From assembly GCF_009727055.1 (NCBI RefSeq), contig NC_052357.1, positions 84,032,970 through 84,096,969 of the forward strand: 64,000 bases of DNA, read 5' to 3'. Below the pieces are notes generated by a model. The model saw only the letters and a list, made by a program, of their open reading frames with translations. It ran no database searches and was not told where the DNA came from. Shown in pieces: positions 33,595-46,049 of this stretch (within the stretch, counting starts at the first letter, position 1; the number at the start of each line of letters is the position of its first letter). The stretch is from Benincasa hispida (Eukaryota; Streptophyta; Magnoliopsida; Cucurbitales; Cucurbitaceae). The translations under genes and the position numbers were made by a program.

Positions 33595-35600
33595 TGAAGG
33601 AATTCTAATTATAGAGGACCTATGAGCGGAAGTGGATCGTCCCAAACTCCATTGTGAAAGAACTCAAACATTCACAGTCATATTAAATAGATTATGCACA
33701 TAAGTTAAATTACAGCATGTCTTTTGAATTAAATACAAAGGATCAAGAAAACAATGCCTTTGAAGAATGTTTCTTCAAGTGTGTCCCTCGATCAAACTCG
33801 AACATAACGATCAATTCGAACTCGATCTCCCTCGAACACCAGCAACGAGTATCAAATCGATCCTTGAACAGATTTGGACACTACCACAAGATTACCTTGG
33901 TATTCTCAGTGTAAGAATCCAGGAGTTATGGGCTTTAGCTTATTTTGGTTTGAGGGAAGGATTGGAGTAAAGGAGGAAACGATCGAGTATTCGATGACAC
34001 AGACGTGTAGCAGATGGAAGCCTATCGCATAGACTCGATGCTTGATCGTTTAGAAAAGATTTGAAAAGATTACTATCGTATAGTAAACTTGATCCTATCG
34101 TTTAGTCACTCGAAACTTAATAGTGCCAATCGTCTGTTGTGTGAGATTTTGAAATTCAATTTTCTTTTATCTCATAGTTGCCATAAAACGGTATATAATC
34201 ATCCACTAAGGTCGATTATTGAGAAAAAGAAATATCAATTATCATATAATTAATAAATTATAAATAAATACAATAACTAACTTATCATATTATATTTATA
34301 ACCTATAGTTTTAATATTGCATCATATACAATACATAAACCATAATTCTTTTTCTCTTTTTATGGCATTTAATATAAATCATATTTATATTAATTCCTCC
34401 AATCAAATAATAATGTATCAAATATATCATATCAATTATATCATATATAATTGAATTAATTTAATTATATCATATATAATCAAATTCCCTTTTGTTAATT
34501 TGAACATTTCAAGCTAACCCAAAAACTGATTCTCAACTTGAATCCATTGAGTTACCAAGGGGACCTTATGGACCTGTAGCTTGAAGCTCCAACGGTATGT
34601 GAATAACTGACTAAACTCTTTAATCACATCATCCACCATCCGTTAACTGTTGGGTACTCTACTAAAGACCGACAGCTGCACTCTTCGCACTACGAATATA
34701 TTTCTGTCCATTGGATATAACCAATCAACAGTACGATGACCCTTCACAAATTGCTCCTAAGTACAGTTGGGCCAATTTACCGTTTTGCCCCTGTAGTTAT
34801 ATCTAACTCCTAAAATACCACTGATTCCTCTAATGAACAATATATCATAGTCCCACTATGATTAAACCCCTCTCGGGCCAAGAGAGGGTGTGGCACCACA
34901 TTGTTCAAGCCTCGGAATCAGCCCTTAAGGAAGCAATTTATCTACTTACCCCTGCATCGAGGAAGAAGTGAATTCCATCTTGTGTAGCTGAGTTCCCAAC
35001 TTCCCAATCAGACGAATCCCCAAAGTGGTAGGCTTGTTGAGTCGACGATCTGACCACTCTCACCCATGCAAATCAAAGGATCGCCCTCATAGGCAGGAGT
35101 TCACAACTCCCTCAGGATTAAGGTCATATTACCTATGGTCATCCTAGTGTAATGAAAGTCTCAATTATGAACGGCGTTATATAACGTATGGTCCGGTCTT
35201 ATACAAACTCCTTTGTATAGAATATCCCCACTCGTATGTCTAATATATGAATGATCAGGATCGGATCATTTGTAGCAATTTATAACATTTGTAACACCTA
35301 CAAAGCGGGTCATACTCATAGTGTCATCAAGATAAGGTATCTCTTTTTATCCATATACTACAGACCATTTAGGTTATCACTTAAAACACGATTCACTTGT
35401 ATGTCTCTACATATATGTTTGAGTTACAATGATAACCATGGATCTTAGTTTATTAGTTTGTAGTTAATGCAACTAAAATATCAAATATTTCATAGACTGA
35501 AGTGAATAAAATATCATATATTATAAATTACAAAATGTTTGTTCATAGAAGTGTTTACAAACTATATGACCCTACGAGATTTATGACATCAACCCCAACA
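33595..35600 (-). mobile_element. Cop-C 5' LTR (2006 bp)
   Basis: Plus-strand TGAAGGAATTC to CAACCCCAACA. Holds the 557 bp lost from the 3' copy. An antisense open frame (33767-33970) is shared with the 3' LTR (25864-26055) but lies against the element's direction and is probably by-product. Confidence 0.93.
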
Positions 35601-35975
35601 CTATCATATAGTTCCAGAATCTTAAATCCATATGCTCTCCACCACAATCAGATTGTAGTATTTTTATCTTTTAATTTAACAAGTTTTCAACCTCAGTTTT
35701 GTACTCCTTGAACTTTTCAAGTGCTTCAGACTTGTGTTGCATTAGGTATACATACTCATATCTAGAATAATCATCTATGAAATAAATCAAATATTCACTC
35801 TCCTCATACTCTTACATTCGTCGGATAGTAGAGATTTGAATGTATAAGCTCCAAGGTCTCTTTGGCTCTATAACCTTTTCCAATAAAAGGTCTTTTGTCA
35901 TTTTGCTTTCAAGGCATGACTCACATGTAAAGAGTTTTCTTCTAAACCATTTAGGAAGTCCACTTTTCACCATTA
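35601..35975 (-). pseudogene. Cop-B remainder: integrase N-terminus and pre-integrase
   Basis: Directly after the Cop-C target site, reading leftward from 35975: VKSGLPKW...CESCLESKMTK of the pre-integrase domain (cysteines of CESC visible, about 35920-35890), then integrase sequence to 35606 matching 29400-29700 and 53770-54090. The join to 25679 restores one integrase. Everything upstream of this point in Cop-B is missing. Confidence 0.85.
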
Positions 35976-36341
35976 AGAATTTATTGCTACAACAACATGT
36001 GATTGTCAAGCCATTTGGTTAAAAATGGTGCTTAGAACTCAACATCAAACTCAGTAAAAAAACAATTACTATTCTCTGTGATAGTAGTTCTGCGATCAAA
36101 CTATCAAAGAATCAAGTAATGCATGGTCGAAGTAAGCATATAATGTTCAATTTTATTTCCTTCGAGAACTTGCACAAGCTGGCACTATAAAGTTGGTTCA
36201 TTGCAATACTTTGGAGCAAATAGTCGATGTGATGACAAAGCCACTTAAGGTGGATGACTTTCAGAAGTTGCGTGCAATGCTGGGAGTTTATGCAGAAAAT
36301 AATATAAACTAAATGTTGTACATTTAACTTAGGGGAGGAAT
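35976..36341 (+). pseudogene. Cop-A 3' portion: RNase H end and polypurine tract
   Basis: Plus strand: EFIATTTCDCQAIWLKMVL (35977-36033), then with frameshifts the CDSSSAIKLSKNQVMHGRSKHI block (about 36080-36140), then ELAQAGTIKLVHCNTLEQIV and VMTKPLKVDDFQKLRAMLG, ending in a stop at about 36312. The tract AGGGGAGGAA (36331-36340) precedes the LTR. This is the natural end of the copia relic at 4087-5827; the intervening RT/RNase H segment was lost. Confidence 0.85.
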
Positions 36342-36723
36342 TGTTAGGAACTAGTCAAGGTTTAGTGGAGCTTTTAGTTTTGAGCAGTGGTCTTATTTTT
36401 AGGAGTTTGTTAGTTGTTGAAATGCCTTGAATCTATTTGTTGGCGCTTCGAATAACATATTCAGATTTTATATTTAGTATATTTATTTATTTGCAGTTAT
36501 TTACGATTTTGACCCTCGTATTTAGAGCAGTGCGATATATAAACTATCTAACCTAGAGGTGCCGTTCTTAATGTAATTCTGAAAACATTCTTTTGAAATA
36601 ATATTGTTCTCCCTTTACCCGTGGACATAGCTAATACACTGTTAGTGAACCACGTATATCTGTGTGTTGATCTTTCGTACTTTACATTCCTTTTTGTGTT
36701 CTTTAATTGTTGATTTCGCAACA
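36342..36723 (+). mobile_element. Cop-A 3' LTR (382 bp)
   Basis: TGTTAGGAACTAG directly follows the purine tract; the likely end is TTTCGCAACA at 36723. Small, typical copia LTR size. The 5' LTR is not in the window, so borders rest on the tract and the TG/CA ends only. Confidence 0.75.
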
Positions 36724-37182
36724 TTAGTAATAGTCTTCTTTATAGGAATTTGTTAGCAGTGGTTCCTTATTTGTAGTCTTTTCAGTTTGTTTTTGTATAG
36801 CTATATACAGTTCAAAAGTTTATTCAATGCCATGAAAAATATTAGGTTGAATATCATTTTTCATAAATTTGATTACAATTCTTACATGGCTAGATAATAG
36901 TTCAATTAAAAAATTCTTTCATTATTAATACTTACCAAAACTTGGGTATAAAATAATTGGTGTAAAAATTGTATTTCTATGCGACATATAAATTTGAATA
37001 GAGATATCATTTTCTTTTTTCTTTCCTTTTTTTTCTTTTTTTTTAAAAAAACAAGATTGAAGGAAGTAAGAAGAGAATGAAGAGTCGAAATCACATTAAT
37101 AGGGAATTAATTAACCAATAAAAGCAACAGGTTTCTTAGAAAACAAGTCAAATGTAAATGAGCATGGCAATAAAGAATAATT

Positions 37183-37350
37183 GATGCACCATTCAATAAA
37201 TAAGTTGATAAACCTAATTAATTGTTTACATATGTGATGCACCATTCAATAAATTGTTAACATATTTTGGTAGTTTTGAAATTCAAAATTTCATAATTGT
37301 TTACATATGTGATGCACCATTCAATAAATAAGTTGATAAACCTAATTAAT
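37183..37350 (+). repeat. Interleaved short duplications
   Basis: GATGCACCATTCAATAAA occurs at 37183, 37236 and 37311. The first and third are followed by TAAGTTGATAAACCTAATTAAT, and the second and third are preceded by TTGTTTACATATGT. This shows two overlapping duplication events. Confidence 0.9.
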
Positions 37351-39275
37351 TTCATTGATCAACATGGAATATAGACTTAAAATCGTTTTATGAAAAAATT
37401 GCCTAAAAAATGGAAGAAAATAAAGGAATTGAAGAATCTAGGGGTCTAGTAAATTATTATGCAGTGGGAACTGGGAAGCCAGGAAGGTGGTTATTTAAAA
37501 TTTAAACAGTGCCCCAATTCAGGGGATTTGAGAAAGAAAAAGAAAGTCAACAATTTAGTCGCAAATTGGCCTTGAATTTCGTATTCTTAATGAAAATTTG
37601 AAACTTAATTAATAACATTAATGGAATCTTGAAATTTCTGCCTATCCGTAACGTTTATTTAAACAAGAGTCAACATTTGAAAATTTGGATCCCAACCTGA
37701 ACACGTTTTTGCCAATTTTACATTTGTCGTTCGAGTTTCAAACTAATTGCTATGTAAAAACTATTGGTTATCACTCTTGATTTTAATTTTTCCTTTCTTG
37801 ATCTGCTCATCTTTTAACCCTACATTTCTTCTTACACGTCTATTATAAAAACTAGATGTTGCTGTCAAAATAAGTATAGTTTAATTAGCATAAAATTTGT
37901 ACTATCAATATTGAGATTAAATAGATTAATTTGTTCTAAAAAGTTACTATATATCATTGAGTAAATTCCACTAACCTTTCTAAGGAGATGTTACGAGCTT
38001 TCCCTCCAAAATATATTAAAAAAGAGAGAGAGAATAATTGACAAAGATTTGATGAGAATAATTGGAAAAATGATTTCGTTATTAAGTGGAATTTAATAAC
38101 AAATCAAATCTAGCAGCACTCGATTAGGTTGTCTCAATTAACGATAATTCTGCATTCAACACAAAATCTTATGAATGCATCTCCATTTCGAACCTTAATT
38201 TCTTCACTTAATACTAAATCTTTCCCTTAATCATTCTCTCCACACCATACACCATCAGCTTCCTATTTATTGACAGCCATTGATCTTTTTTTAGATTTGC
38301 ATCAATCCACATTCAAGTGCACGGGGTACACAATTATTTTAATTTATTAAAAACCACTTGATGATTTTACAGAAAACTATGATTTTCATAATTAAATCTT
38401 TGTATTAGCTGTGTGATGAACACCCAAAAACTGATTAGGTGAAAATCAAGTAATAATTATTCTTTTTATACAGCTTGTTTTGTTTGTGCCATAGCCGTAA
38501 GCTAATTACCATTCAATGATTCTTATTTTAAAATAATAATAATAATGAAATATTACCGTACCTAAATTTTTTAAGAATATGTGCTTGATCTTTAGATTTT
38601 GGAGAGTACAGTACAACAAGAGTTGTATGCTGCATTCAAGAGTACGTGCTTGACCTCTAGATTGTCAAATTAAATCTATTTTGTCCTCGAATTTTAAAGA
38701 ATAAGTGTATTTAATTCATGAATTTTGAAAATTGTACTTTGTAGTCCTGAGTTCTTAAAAATAGACTTCGAAAGATCTCTAATTAAAATTTTCAAATAAT
38801 TATTTAAAATAAAGAAAAATCACGATTATGATACAAACAAAAAATCAAATGCATCTATTATTCAAAATTTATGTACTAAAAATGTATGTATGCGACTATA
38901 AAAGTAATTTTTTTGAATAATAATAATAATAATAATAATGCCAGATGTTTGCAGCAAACGAAGCATCCTTGTTTTGATCAAATCGTGTTGCTTTAATTAA
39001 TAAATCAAGAGTATTCTTTTTCCGGTTGGACCTCCAAGAGAGCATCTCCCTTTTAAAATTTTAAAATCACGAAAAGTCAATTCAAATTGCTGTTTGGGTT
39101 CGTCCAATTATTAAAAAGGGTAAAAGAAAAAGAAAAAGAAAGAAAGAAAGAAAGAAAACTTGGGATCCAATTCACTCTAAAAGTCCAAAAACAGTACAGT
39201 ACTACAACACATAACATAAGGAAAATGTACAATGTTTGTCAAACCCAAAAGGAGATTCTAAAATATCAATTCATA

Positions 39276-39276
<1 letters not shown>

Positions 39277-39320
<44 letters not shown>
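39277..39320. repeat. (ATT)n microsatellite, about 14-15 units
   Basis: Uninterrupted ATT/TTA triplets over 44 bp, about 0.9 kb upstream of the WRKY start. Likely length-polymorphic. Confidence 0.95.
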
Positions 39321-39715
39321 CTCAAATTGCAGAAATGCTCTTCCTTTATTACTTCTTGAAGGAAATGAAATCTTTTAGAAAAAAGGAAAAAGAGAGAGCT
39401 TTTTAATTAATCTCATTCTTTGAGTTTGAACGTTGGTCTCCTGAAGAAGACTTTGTGGTTCTTCGTATAATGTGGACCCGGGAAAGCAAAGCCCAATAAG
39501 AAACCGAAAGGAAAGAAATTGAAATTTGAAAAAGGAATTAGTTGAAGAAATAAGGGAATCCAAGGTGACTTGTGGGTGGAGAGTATGATGGGGAGTCCCG
39601 GTATCCGGTAAAAAATATATAATATATAATATTATATACATATTATATGGAAACCATCTGGGACCCACTAACCCCACCTCCTCACTCAATGACTTTTGCA
39701 TTAAAAGCTGTTAAA

Positions 39716-40008
39716 GGTCAACTCTATCCCACTGTCTCCAACTAATAATATCTTGTCCTCTCTCTCTGTTCCCGATTTTACCGAGTCCTCAATCTAACGG
39801 CTATTCTCAACCCTTTTGACCTTCATCTATCTCTCCCACAAAATTTTAAAACCCTCCTCCCAACCGGTTCACCCTTTTCCTTTTAAACAGATGGGTCAAA
39901 CCTGCTGACAATTTCCCCATACGTGGACTCTTTTCATTGGCTCCAGGGTTTGACGGCACACGGACCATGATCCACCCGTCACTTGCCCGAGATGCCATCA
40001 GTTTGACT
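39716..40008 (+). promoter_or_regulatory. W-box cluster upstream of the WRKY gene
   Basis: W-boxes TTGAC(C/T) at 39716-39721 (minus strand, seen as GGTCAA), 39816-39821 (TTGACC) and 40003-40008 (TTGACT), with a near match TTGACG at 39950-39955. WRKY proteins bind this element; the cluster 190-480 bp before the start suggests self or cross-regulation by WRKYs. Function is inferred. Confidence 0.6.
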
Positions 40009-40126
40009 CCAATCCTTTCCTTCCCCTTCCCCCAAATTCTTTTTTCATCTTTCTCTTCTCTTTCTTTCTCCCTTTTGCTTTCCTCGTCACCAGTTTCCTA
40101 CAATTTCATTTCCTTTTCTTTCTCAA

Positions 40127-40136
40127 TATATAAATA
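40127..40136 (+). promoter_or_regulatory. Candidate TATA box of the WRKY gene
   Basis: TATATAAATA, 54 bp before the ATG at 40191, after a long C/T-rich stretch (40010-40120). If used, the leader would be only about 30 nt. The C/T stretch could instead be leader from a more distal start site. Confidence 0.5.
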
Positions 40137-40190
40137 CTCTGTCCCTTCTCACCTCTGTTTCCATTCCATATGCTCCTTCTCAACAATAAC

Positions 40191-41770
<1,580 letters not shown>

Positions 41771-43544
41771 TAGTCAACTCATCCAACGGCCACAAATCTC
41801 CATCAATATTATATTATATCAAAAACAAATATATATATATATAAATATAATTTGGAAGAAACCTACAGGTTCAAATTATAGGGACCAATAGTCAACGCTG
41901 CGGCTTGGGCACCGTCTCCAAGAAGATTAGTGGGTGCGTTGCGCTGTCTGTCCGTGTCTATATAGAAAATTAGGATATTGCCCCCTTTGTGTTTCTCTCT
42001 CTTCTCTCTCTCTTATGAAGTTTTTTTTTTTTTTTTTGGGTGTTTTTTGGGATTTGGAAATTAGAAGGGTGTGGGAGTGGGAGAGGGGGAAAGGCATTGG
42101 ACGGTGGGATTTGGTGGGTGTTGAGTCACGCTACTAGTGGGGCCTTTGTTTTTATAAACTTTCATATGCTCTCGAATATTAATATTCCTTCAGATTTTTT
42201 TCTGATCATTATATCATATTGGATTAGATGGTGGATTTATTTTATGTATTAACAAACAAATATCCCACCTTTATTCCTTCCCCATTACCATTTTCACTCA
42301 ATTTTTATTCTTCTATGTAAATTTCCCATTTCTTATTCCTCTTTTTTTTAAATAAAAAAAAAACAAACAAAATAGCAAACATTTCGATCCATTCGTTTTT
42401 GGATTATAATTTGTACAGCAACGCTTTGTCGTTTGCAAAGAAGTTTAATGGTCAGATCTAAATAGAGAAGGGCAGAGATTCTGTGGTCACGTGTATTTAG
42501 TCATGAAATTGCTTAGAATATGTTTTTTTAAACTAATTTATGAAAAGAAAAACAAATGTGTGATTTTTCCTCACCGAGGGGTCTGGGTTTCACTTCACTT
42601 GGGCTCATTGATGCTGGCCCAAGCCCGATATGGGTCGAGAGAAATATCCATGATCCATTTAATTCTGTGGGCTTCTTTGCCCATCATCCACATCAACTTC
42701 TTGTTTGACTATGGGAAAGAAAACTGCAATGTCCATCAATCACAATCCGATATACGAAATTCAGCTTTCATTATAGATTTCTAAAAAAACCTGTCACTCA
42801 TGTCTATACCTTTTCATAAAGAAGAGATAAAGGGCCGAATTTTTAATGTGCATTAAGACATTGAGTTCTTGTTCCACTAAGGGAGAGGCCCAGCTGTATC
42901 CAATAACGCAATCATATTTATCATCATAAGATAATGGAATCCAATGGGCAAAAGGTGTCTTGAAAATAAAGAAAAATAGTTGACTTCCATAAGACCTATC
43001 TCGATCCTCCAATAGAAGACTGCTGCTCTTTACAACTCAGATAATAATGTATGATCTTACAATTATCATGATGTTATACTCGTAACAAATCATAGTCTGA
43101 AAGCAAATTAAATATTATTAATTATTCAGTTCCGTACGAGTTCACTTTATAAAACTGAAGAGGCTGAACTATATGTAAGAAAGGGCCGATTAAAAGATAA
43201 GCTGTTGTCATATCCTATTGAACCATATCTTCAATTTGATGAGCATTTTATGCGATGGTGGTCTTTATACAAAGGCACGCTTCATTATAGCTTTTTATCA
43301 TTACCATTTGGCTTCTGTTCCAGTGTTGGGACTTGAAGTACTGGACCCATTTTCTTGTAAAGTTAGGATCATTGGTTTCCACTTTAGTACTGTAAGATAA
43401 TAACATAACTTTTTGGCTTTTGGTTTTATGTTTTATAAACATGACATTAAAATCAACTTACCAATTTACAAACCCATACCTGCTCTGTTTGAACCCAAAG
43501 AGGTTTCCAGCATACCCTCTTCTTTTCGCCAGCTTTCAGTTTCT
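41771..43544. other. Intergenic region between the WRKY and LRR genes
   Basis: Includes the WRKY 3' untranslated region. No coding frame with family resemblance (the frames at 42491-42784 and 42794-43012 are not recognised). T- and A-runs at 42018-42036 and 42344-42363. No retroelement traces. Confidence 0.6.
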
Positions 43545-43552
43545 TATATATA
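43545..43552 (+). promoter_or_regulatory. Candidate TATA box of the LRR gene
   Basis: TATATATA 98 bp before the ATG at 43650, giving a plausible leader of about 65-70 nt. Confidence 0.6.
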
Positions 43553-43649
43553 GTAGGCTGTTTTATGGAAAAACTTAGGTCTGATTTTGCCACTTCTATG
43601 CTTTTAAAATCCTGAATAACTACAAAGCAAGCAATTTGTTGGGTTGATA

Positions 43650-44951
43650 ATGAATAACATACCTGCTAGAGTTTTGCTGTTTCTGTTCTTCAACCTTCTT
43701 TCTTCTTTCGTTGTCCACGCCATAGCCAACAATACCAACAGCAAAACACAAGATTTCAAAGTAGATAGTGCCAGAAGTTCGGGGAAAGGCTGTGATCACG
43801 ACTGGTCTCACTGCAAGCACCCGATAACTCCTCAGCCATCATCTCTTTTGCCTGTTGAAGCAGAGGTTTTGATATTTGAAGACCTGAGGCTTTCAGTGGT
43901 GTACCCTGTGATTCAAAAATTCAAGTCAATTATCACCTCGGATCCTCTAGGAATCACTAAAACATGGGTTGGATCGGATATATGCAACTACAAAGGCTTT
44001 TACTGTGACAACCCACCGGACAACAAGTCTGCCACGGCGGTTGCATCCATCGATTTCAATGGCTTTCAACTCAGTGCACCATCCCTTGATGGCTTCCTCG
44101 ATCAGCTCCCTGATATTGCTGTTTTTCATGCCAATTCCAACAATTTTTCTGGCACCATCTCCACGAACATTGCTAAGCTCCCTTACCTATACGAGCTGGA
44201 TGTGAGCAACAACCGATTATCTGGTCCTTTTCCCACTGCTGTTATTGGTATGAACAGTCTCATCTTCTTGGACCTTCGGTTCAATTTCTTCAGTGGGTCA
44301 ATCCCACCTCAAGTTTTCGTGCAGGACCTTGATTTTCTACTCATCAACAACAACAATTTCATGCAGAGTCTCCCAGACAGTGTTTCCATCACCCATATTC
44401 TCTATCTCACCTTAGCCAACAATAAATTCAGTGGTCCAATTCCTGGTGGCATTGTGAAAGCTTTGTCATCTCTGACAGAGGTTCTGCTCTTAAACAACTC
44501 ATTATCAGGATGTCTGCCTTATGAGTTAGGATCACTTGACGAAGCAATCGTGTTTGATGCCGGCAACAACCGACTAACAGGACCATTGCCCTTTTCGCTA
44601 GGTTGCCTAAAGAACGTGGAGCAGTTGAATTTCGCAGGAAATCTATTGTATGGTATGGTGCCGGAAGTGGTTTGTGCGCTTGGACATCTGGTAAATCTAT
44701 CTTTGTCGGACAATTATTTCACAGTTGTTGGGCCACTGTGTCGGATTTTGATAGGGAGAGGAGTATTAAATATTAGGAACAATTGCATTCCAGATCTTCC
44801 TTTCCAGAGACCAATTACTGAATGTGCAAAATTCTTAGCATTCCCCAGAATTTGCCCTCGCATGTGGTCTTATACTTTAATGCCCTGCATGCTTCCCTCT
44901 TTCAATCCCCCAATTTTTTCCATTCCCAAATATTGGCCACATTTTCCCTAG
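43650..44951 (+). CDS. Secreted leucine-rich-repeat protein, At4g06744-like (LRX-related, no extensin tail)
   Basis: Single exon, 433 aa. The ATG at 43650 was chosen: it starts a clear signal peptide (residues 1 to about 24, with [15 protein letters not shown]); the frame is open slightly further upstream but without an ATG. An N-terminal cap follows with [15 protein letters not shown] (about 88-105), [15 protein letters not shown] (about 106-120) and [13 protein letters not shown] sequence. About nine to ten plant-type LRRs (LxxLxLxxNxxSGxIP, e.g. [27 protein letters not shown]) span about 150-390. A Cys-containing C-cap ([15 protein letters not shown]) ends it. There is no transmembrane helix, kinase or Ser-Pro4 extensin tail, unlike classical LRX proteins. 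Several N-x-S/T sites suit an extracellular glycoprotein. Likely in the cell wall; partner unknown. Intact, probably functional. Confidence 0.93.
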   Translation: MNNIPARVLLFLFFNLLSSFVVHAIANNTNSKTQDFKVDSARSSGKGCDHDWSHCKHPITPQPSSLLPVEAEVLIFEDLRLSVVYPVIQKFKSIITSDPLGITKTWVGSDICNYKGFYCDNPPDNKSATAVASIDFNGFQLSAPSLDGFLDQLPDIAVFHANSNNFSGTISTNIAKLPYLYELDVSNNRLSGPFPTAVIGMNSLIFLDLRFNFFSGSIPPQVFVQDLDFLLINNNNFMQSLPDSVSITHILYLTLANNKFSGPIPGGIVKALSSLTEVLLLNNSLSGCLPYELGSLDEAIVFDAGNNRLTGPLPFSLGCLKNVEQLNFAGNLLYGMVPEVVCALGHLVNLSLSDNYFTVVGPLCRILIGRGVLNIRNNCIPDLPFQRPITECAKFLAFPRICPRMWSYTLMPCMLPSFNPPIFSIPKYWPHFP

Positions 44952-46049
44952 ATTTATACATTCCGAGTCTCATCTTGGAAGCGCATTGTGTGTGTTTTTC
45001 AATTGAAATCCCAAGAATAGTCTCAGTTACATCTTTCATCAACCCCCATAGCAAGGGGAAACAGATTCGTACACTACAATTCATTATTGATTCCTAACCA
45101 AGAACATCTTCCGACGGGACTATGGCATTCGTATTGTGGTTTGTTTAACCCTAATTAAGCAGATAATTAGAGATACCTGTTACGAAAATCCATATAACCG
45201 GAGGCGTGGTTCACCGTGGGGATGCTGAATGATTGTTGGTAAATCTGATTAGTGGAAGCTTTGCCTTTGCGGCTGTCCTCGCCATAGCCGTAAGATAAGA
45301 AATTTGTGCACGGGCGGTAGGGTGTGCGGCTGCACAGCCAGCCCAACTTCTGTTGTTACCCACTATGTTGGGATTAGTGCTTTGGGTTAGGTATCAATAA
45401 TCAAATACCGTCTTACAAAGTTATTTTTTGCTTCCTTTCTTTCCATATATGCCCTTCCTCTTAATTATTATTTATTACAATTGTCCCAACTCCTAATAAT
45501 ATGATTATTTTTTTTTAGATTTTCTCTTCTTTTGCCTTTTAACGTCTATTTAAAAAGGAAACTTTTTTAATTAATTAATTTCAACGAGTAAGATATTCAT
45601 ATTAATAATACTCTGTGTATGTCAACAAAACCTTGTAACTAAAAGAATTCGAAACAACCTGGTTATTGTTATTGTAAAAGATTCAATATGTATTTAGTTA
45701 TTATAAGCATAATTCAACCATCAATATATTCTTTCTTTTTTCCTTTTTTCTTTTTCCTTTTTCCTTTTTTATTTTTAACAATGTAGTAATGTAAATTACT
45801 TAATTAACCCTAAACAAATAAAGAAATTGTGATTAGTGTGGGTATGACTTTTTTTCCTATAAACTTTGAAGTTAAAATTTCGATCTACTACTCCATGTTT
45901 CGTCAAAATAATTATAATTGATTTTTTTTTTTTGTATATTATTCAATATAGTGGTATGTTTTATAGAGATGAATAATAAGATACATATACACAAAATGAG
46001 GTAAAAAAAAGAAAGTATAAATTAGTCTAAAAAGTATAAAAATCCTAAT
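44952..46049. other. Intergenic region downstream of the LRR gene
   Basis: AT-rich, with pyrimidine runs (45728-45775). No gene recognised. The frames at 44822-45097 and 44902-45084 overlap the LRR 3' end out of frame and are by-products. Confidence 0.6.

Larger units (their letters stand above)
25680..35600 (-). mobile_element. Cop-C: nearly complete minus-strand Ty1/copia element (9.9 kb)
   Basis: 5' LTR 33595-35600, PBS 33581-33592, leader, gag-protease-integrase-RT-RNase H (31146-27236), polypurine tract, 3' LTR 25680-27119. Domain order protease-integrase-RT defines copia. Flanked by CTATA (25675-25679) and CTATC (35601-35605); joining the flanks restores the Cop-B integrase sequence (tgttctatc atatagttcc), matching the uninterrupted copies at 29412 and 53766. 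The youngest clear insertion in the left nest. Coding frame broken at several points. Confidence 0.93.
21525..35975 (-). mobile_element. Cop-B: minus-strand Ty1/copia, 5' half lost, split by Cop-C
   Basis: Runs right to left: 3' LTR 21525-23365, RNase H and RT (23475-24949), integrase C-terminal half (about 25080-25679), then Cop-C, then integrase N-terminal half and pre-integrase (35601-35975). Gag, protease, leader and 5' LTR are absent: the element ends at about 35975 where Cop-A sequence resumes. Left flank GTAAT (21520-21524) lies in the Gyp-1 3' LTR. Confidence 0.85.
36724..39710. other. AT-rich intergenic region upstream of the WRKY gene
   Basis: No gene recognised. It contains the duplicated block at 37183-37350, an (AAT)8 run at 38916-38939, (GAAA)n at about 39130-39156 and an (ATT)n run at 39277-39320. 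A weak open frame at 39375-39701 on the minus strand lacks family resemblance. No retroelement coding traces, so this looks like single-copy host DNA. Confidence 0.6.

Noticed and set aside
40170..40190. Upstream in-frame ATG for the WRKY gene
   Set aside because: Adds only seven residues (MLLLNNN) not seen in the family; the next ATG gives the usual MAVDLM start.
43644..43649. Earlier start for the LRR gene
   Set aside because: The codon is TTG, not ATG, in a plant nuclear gene; the ATG at 43650 gives a proper signal peptide.
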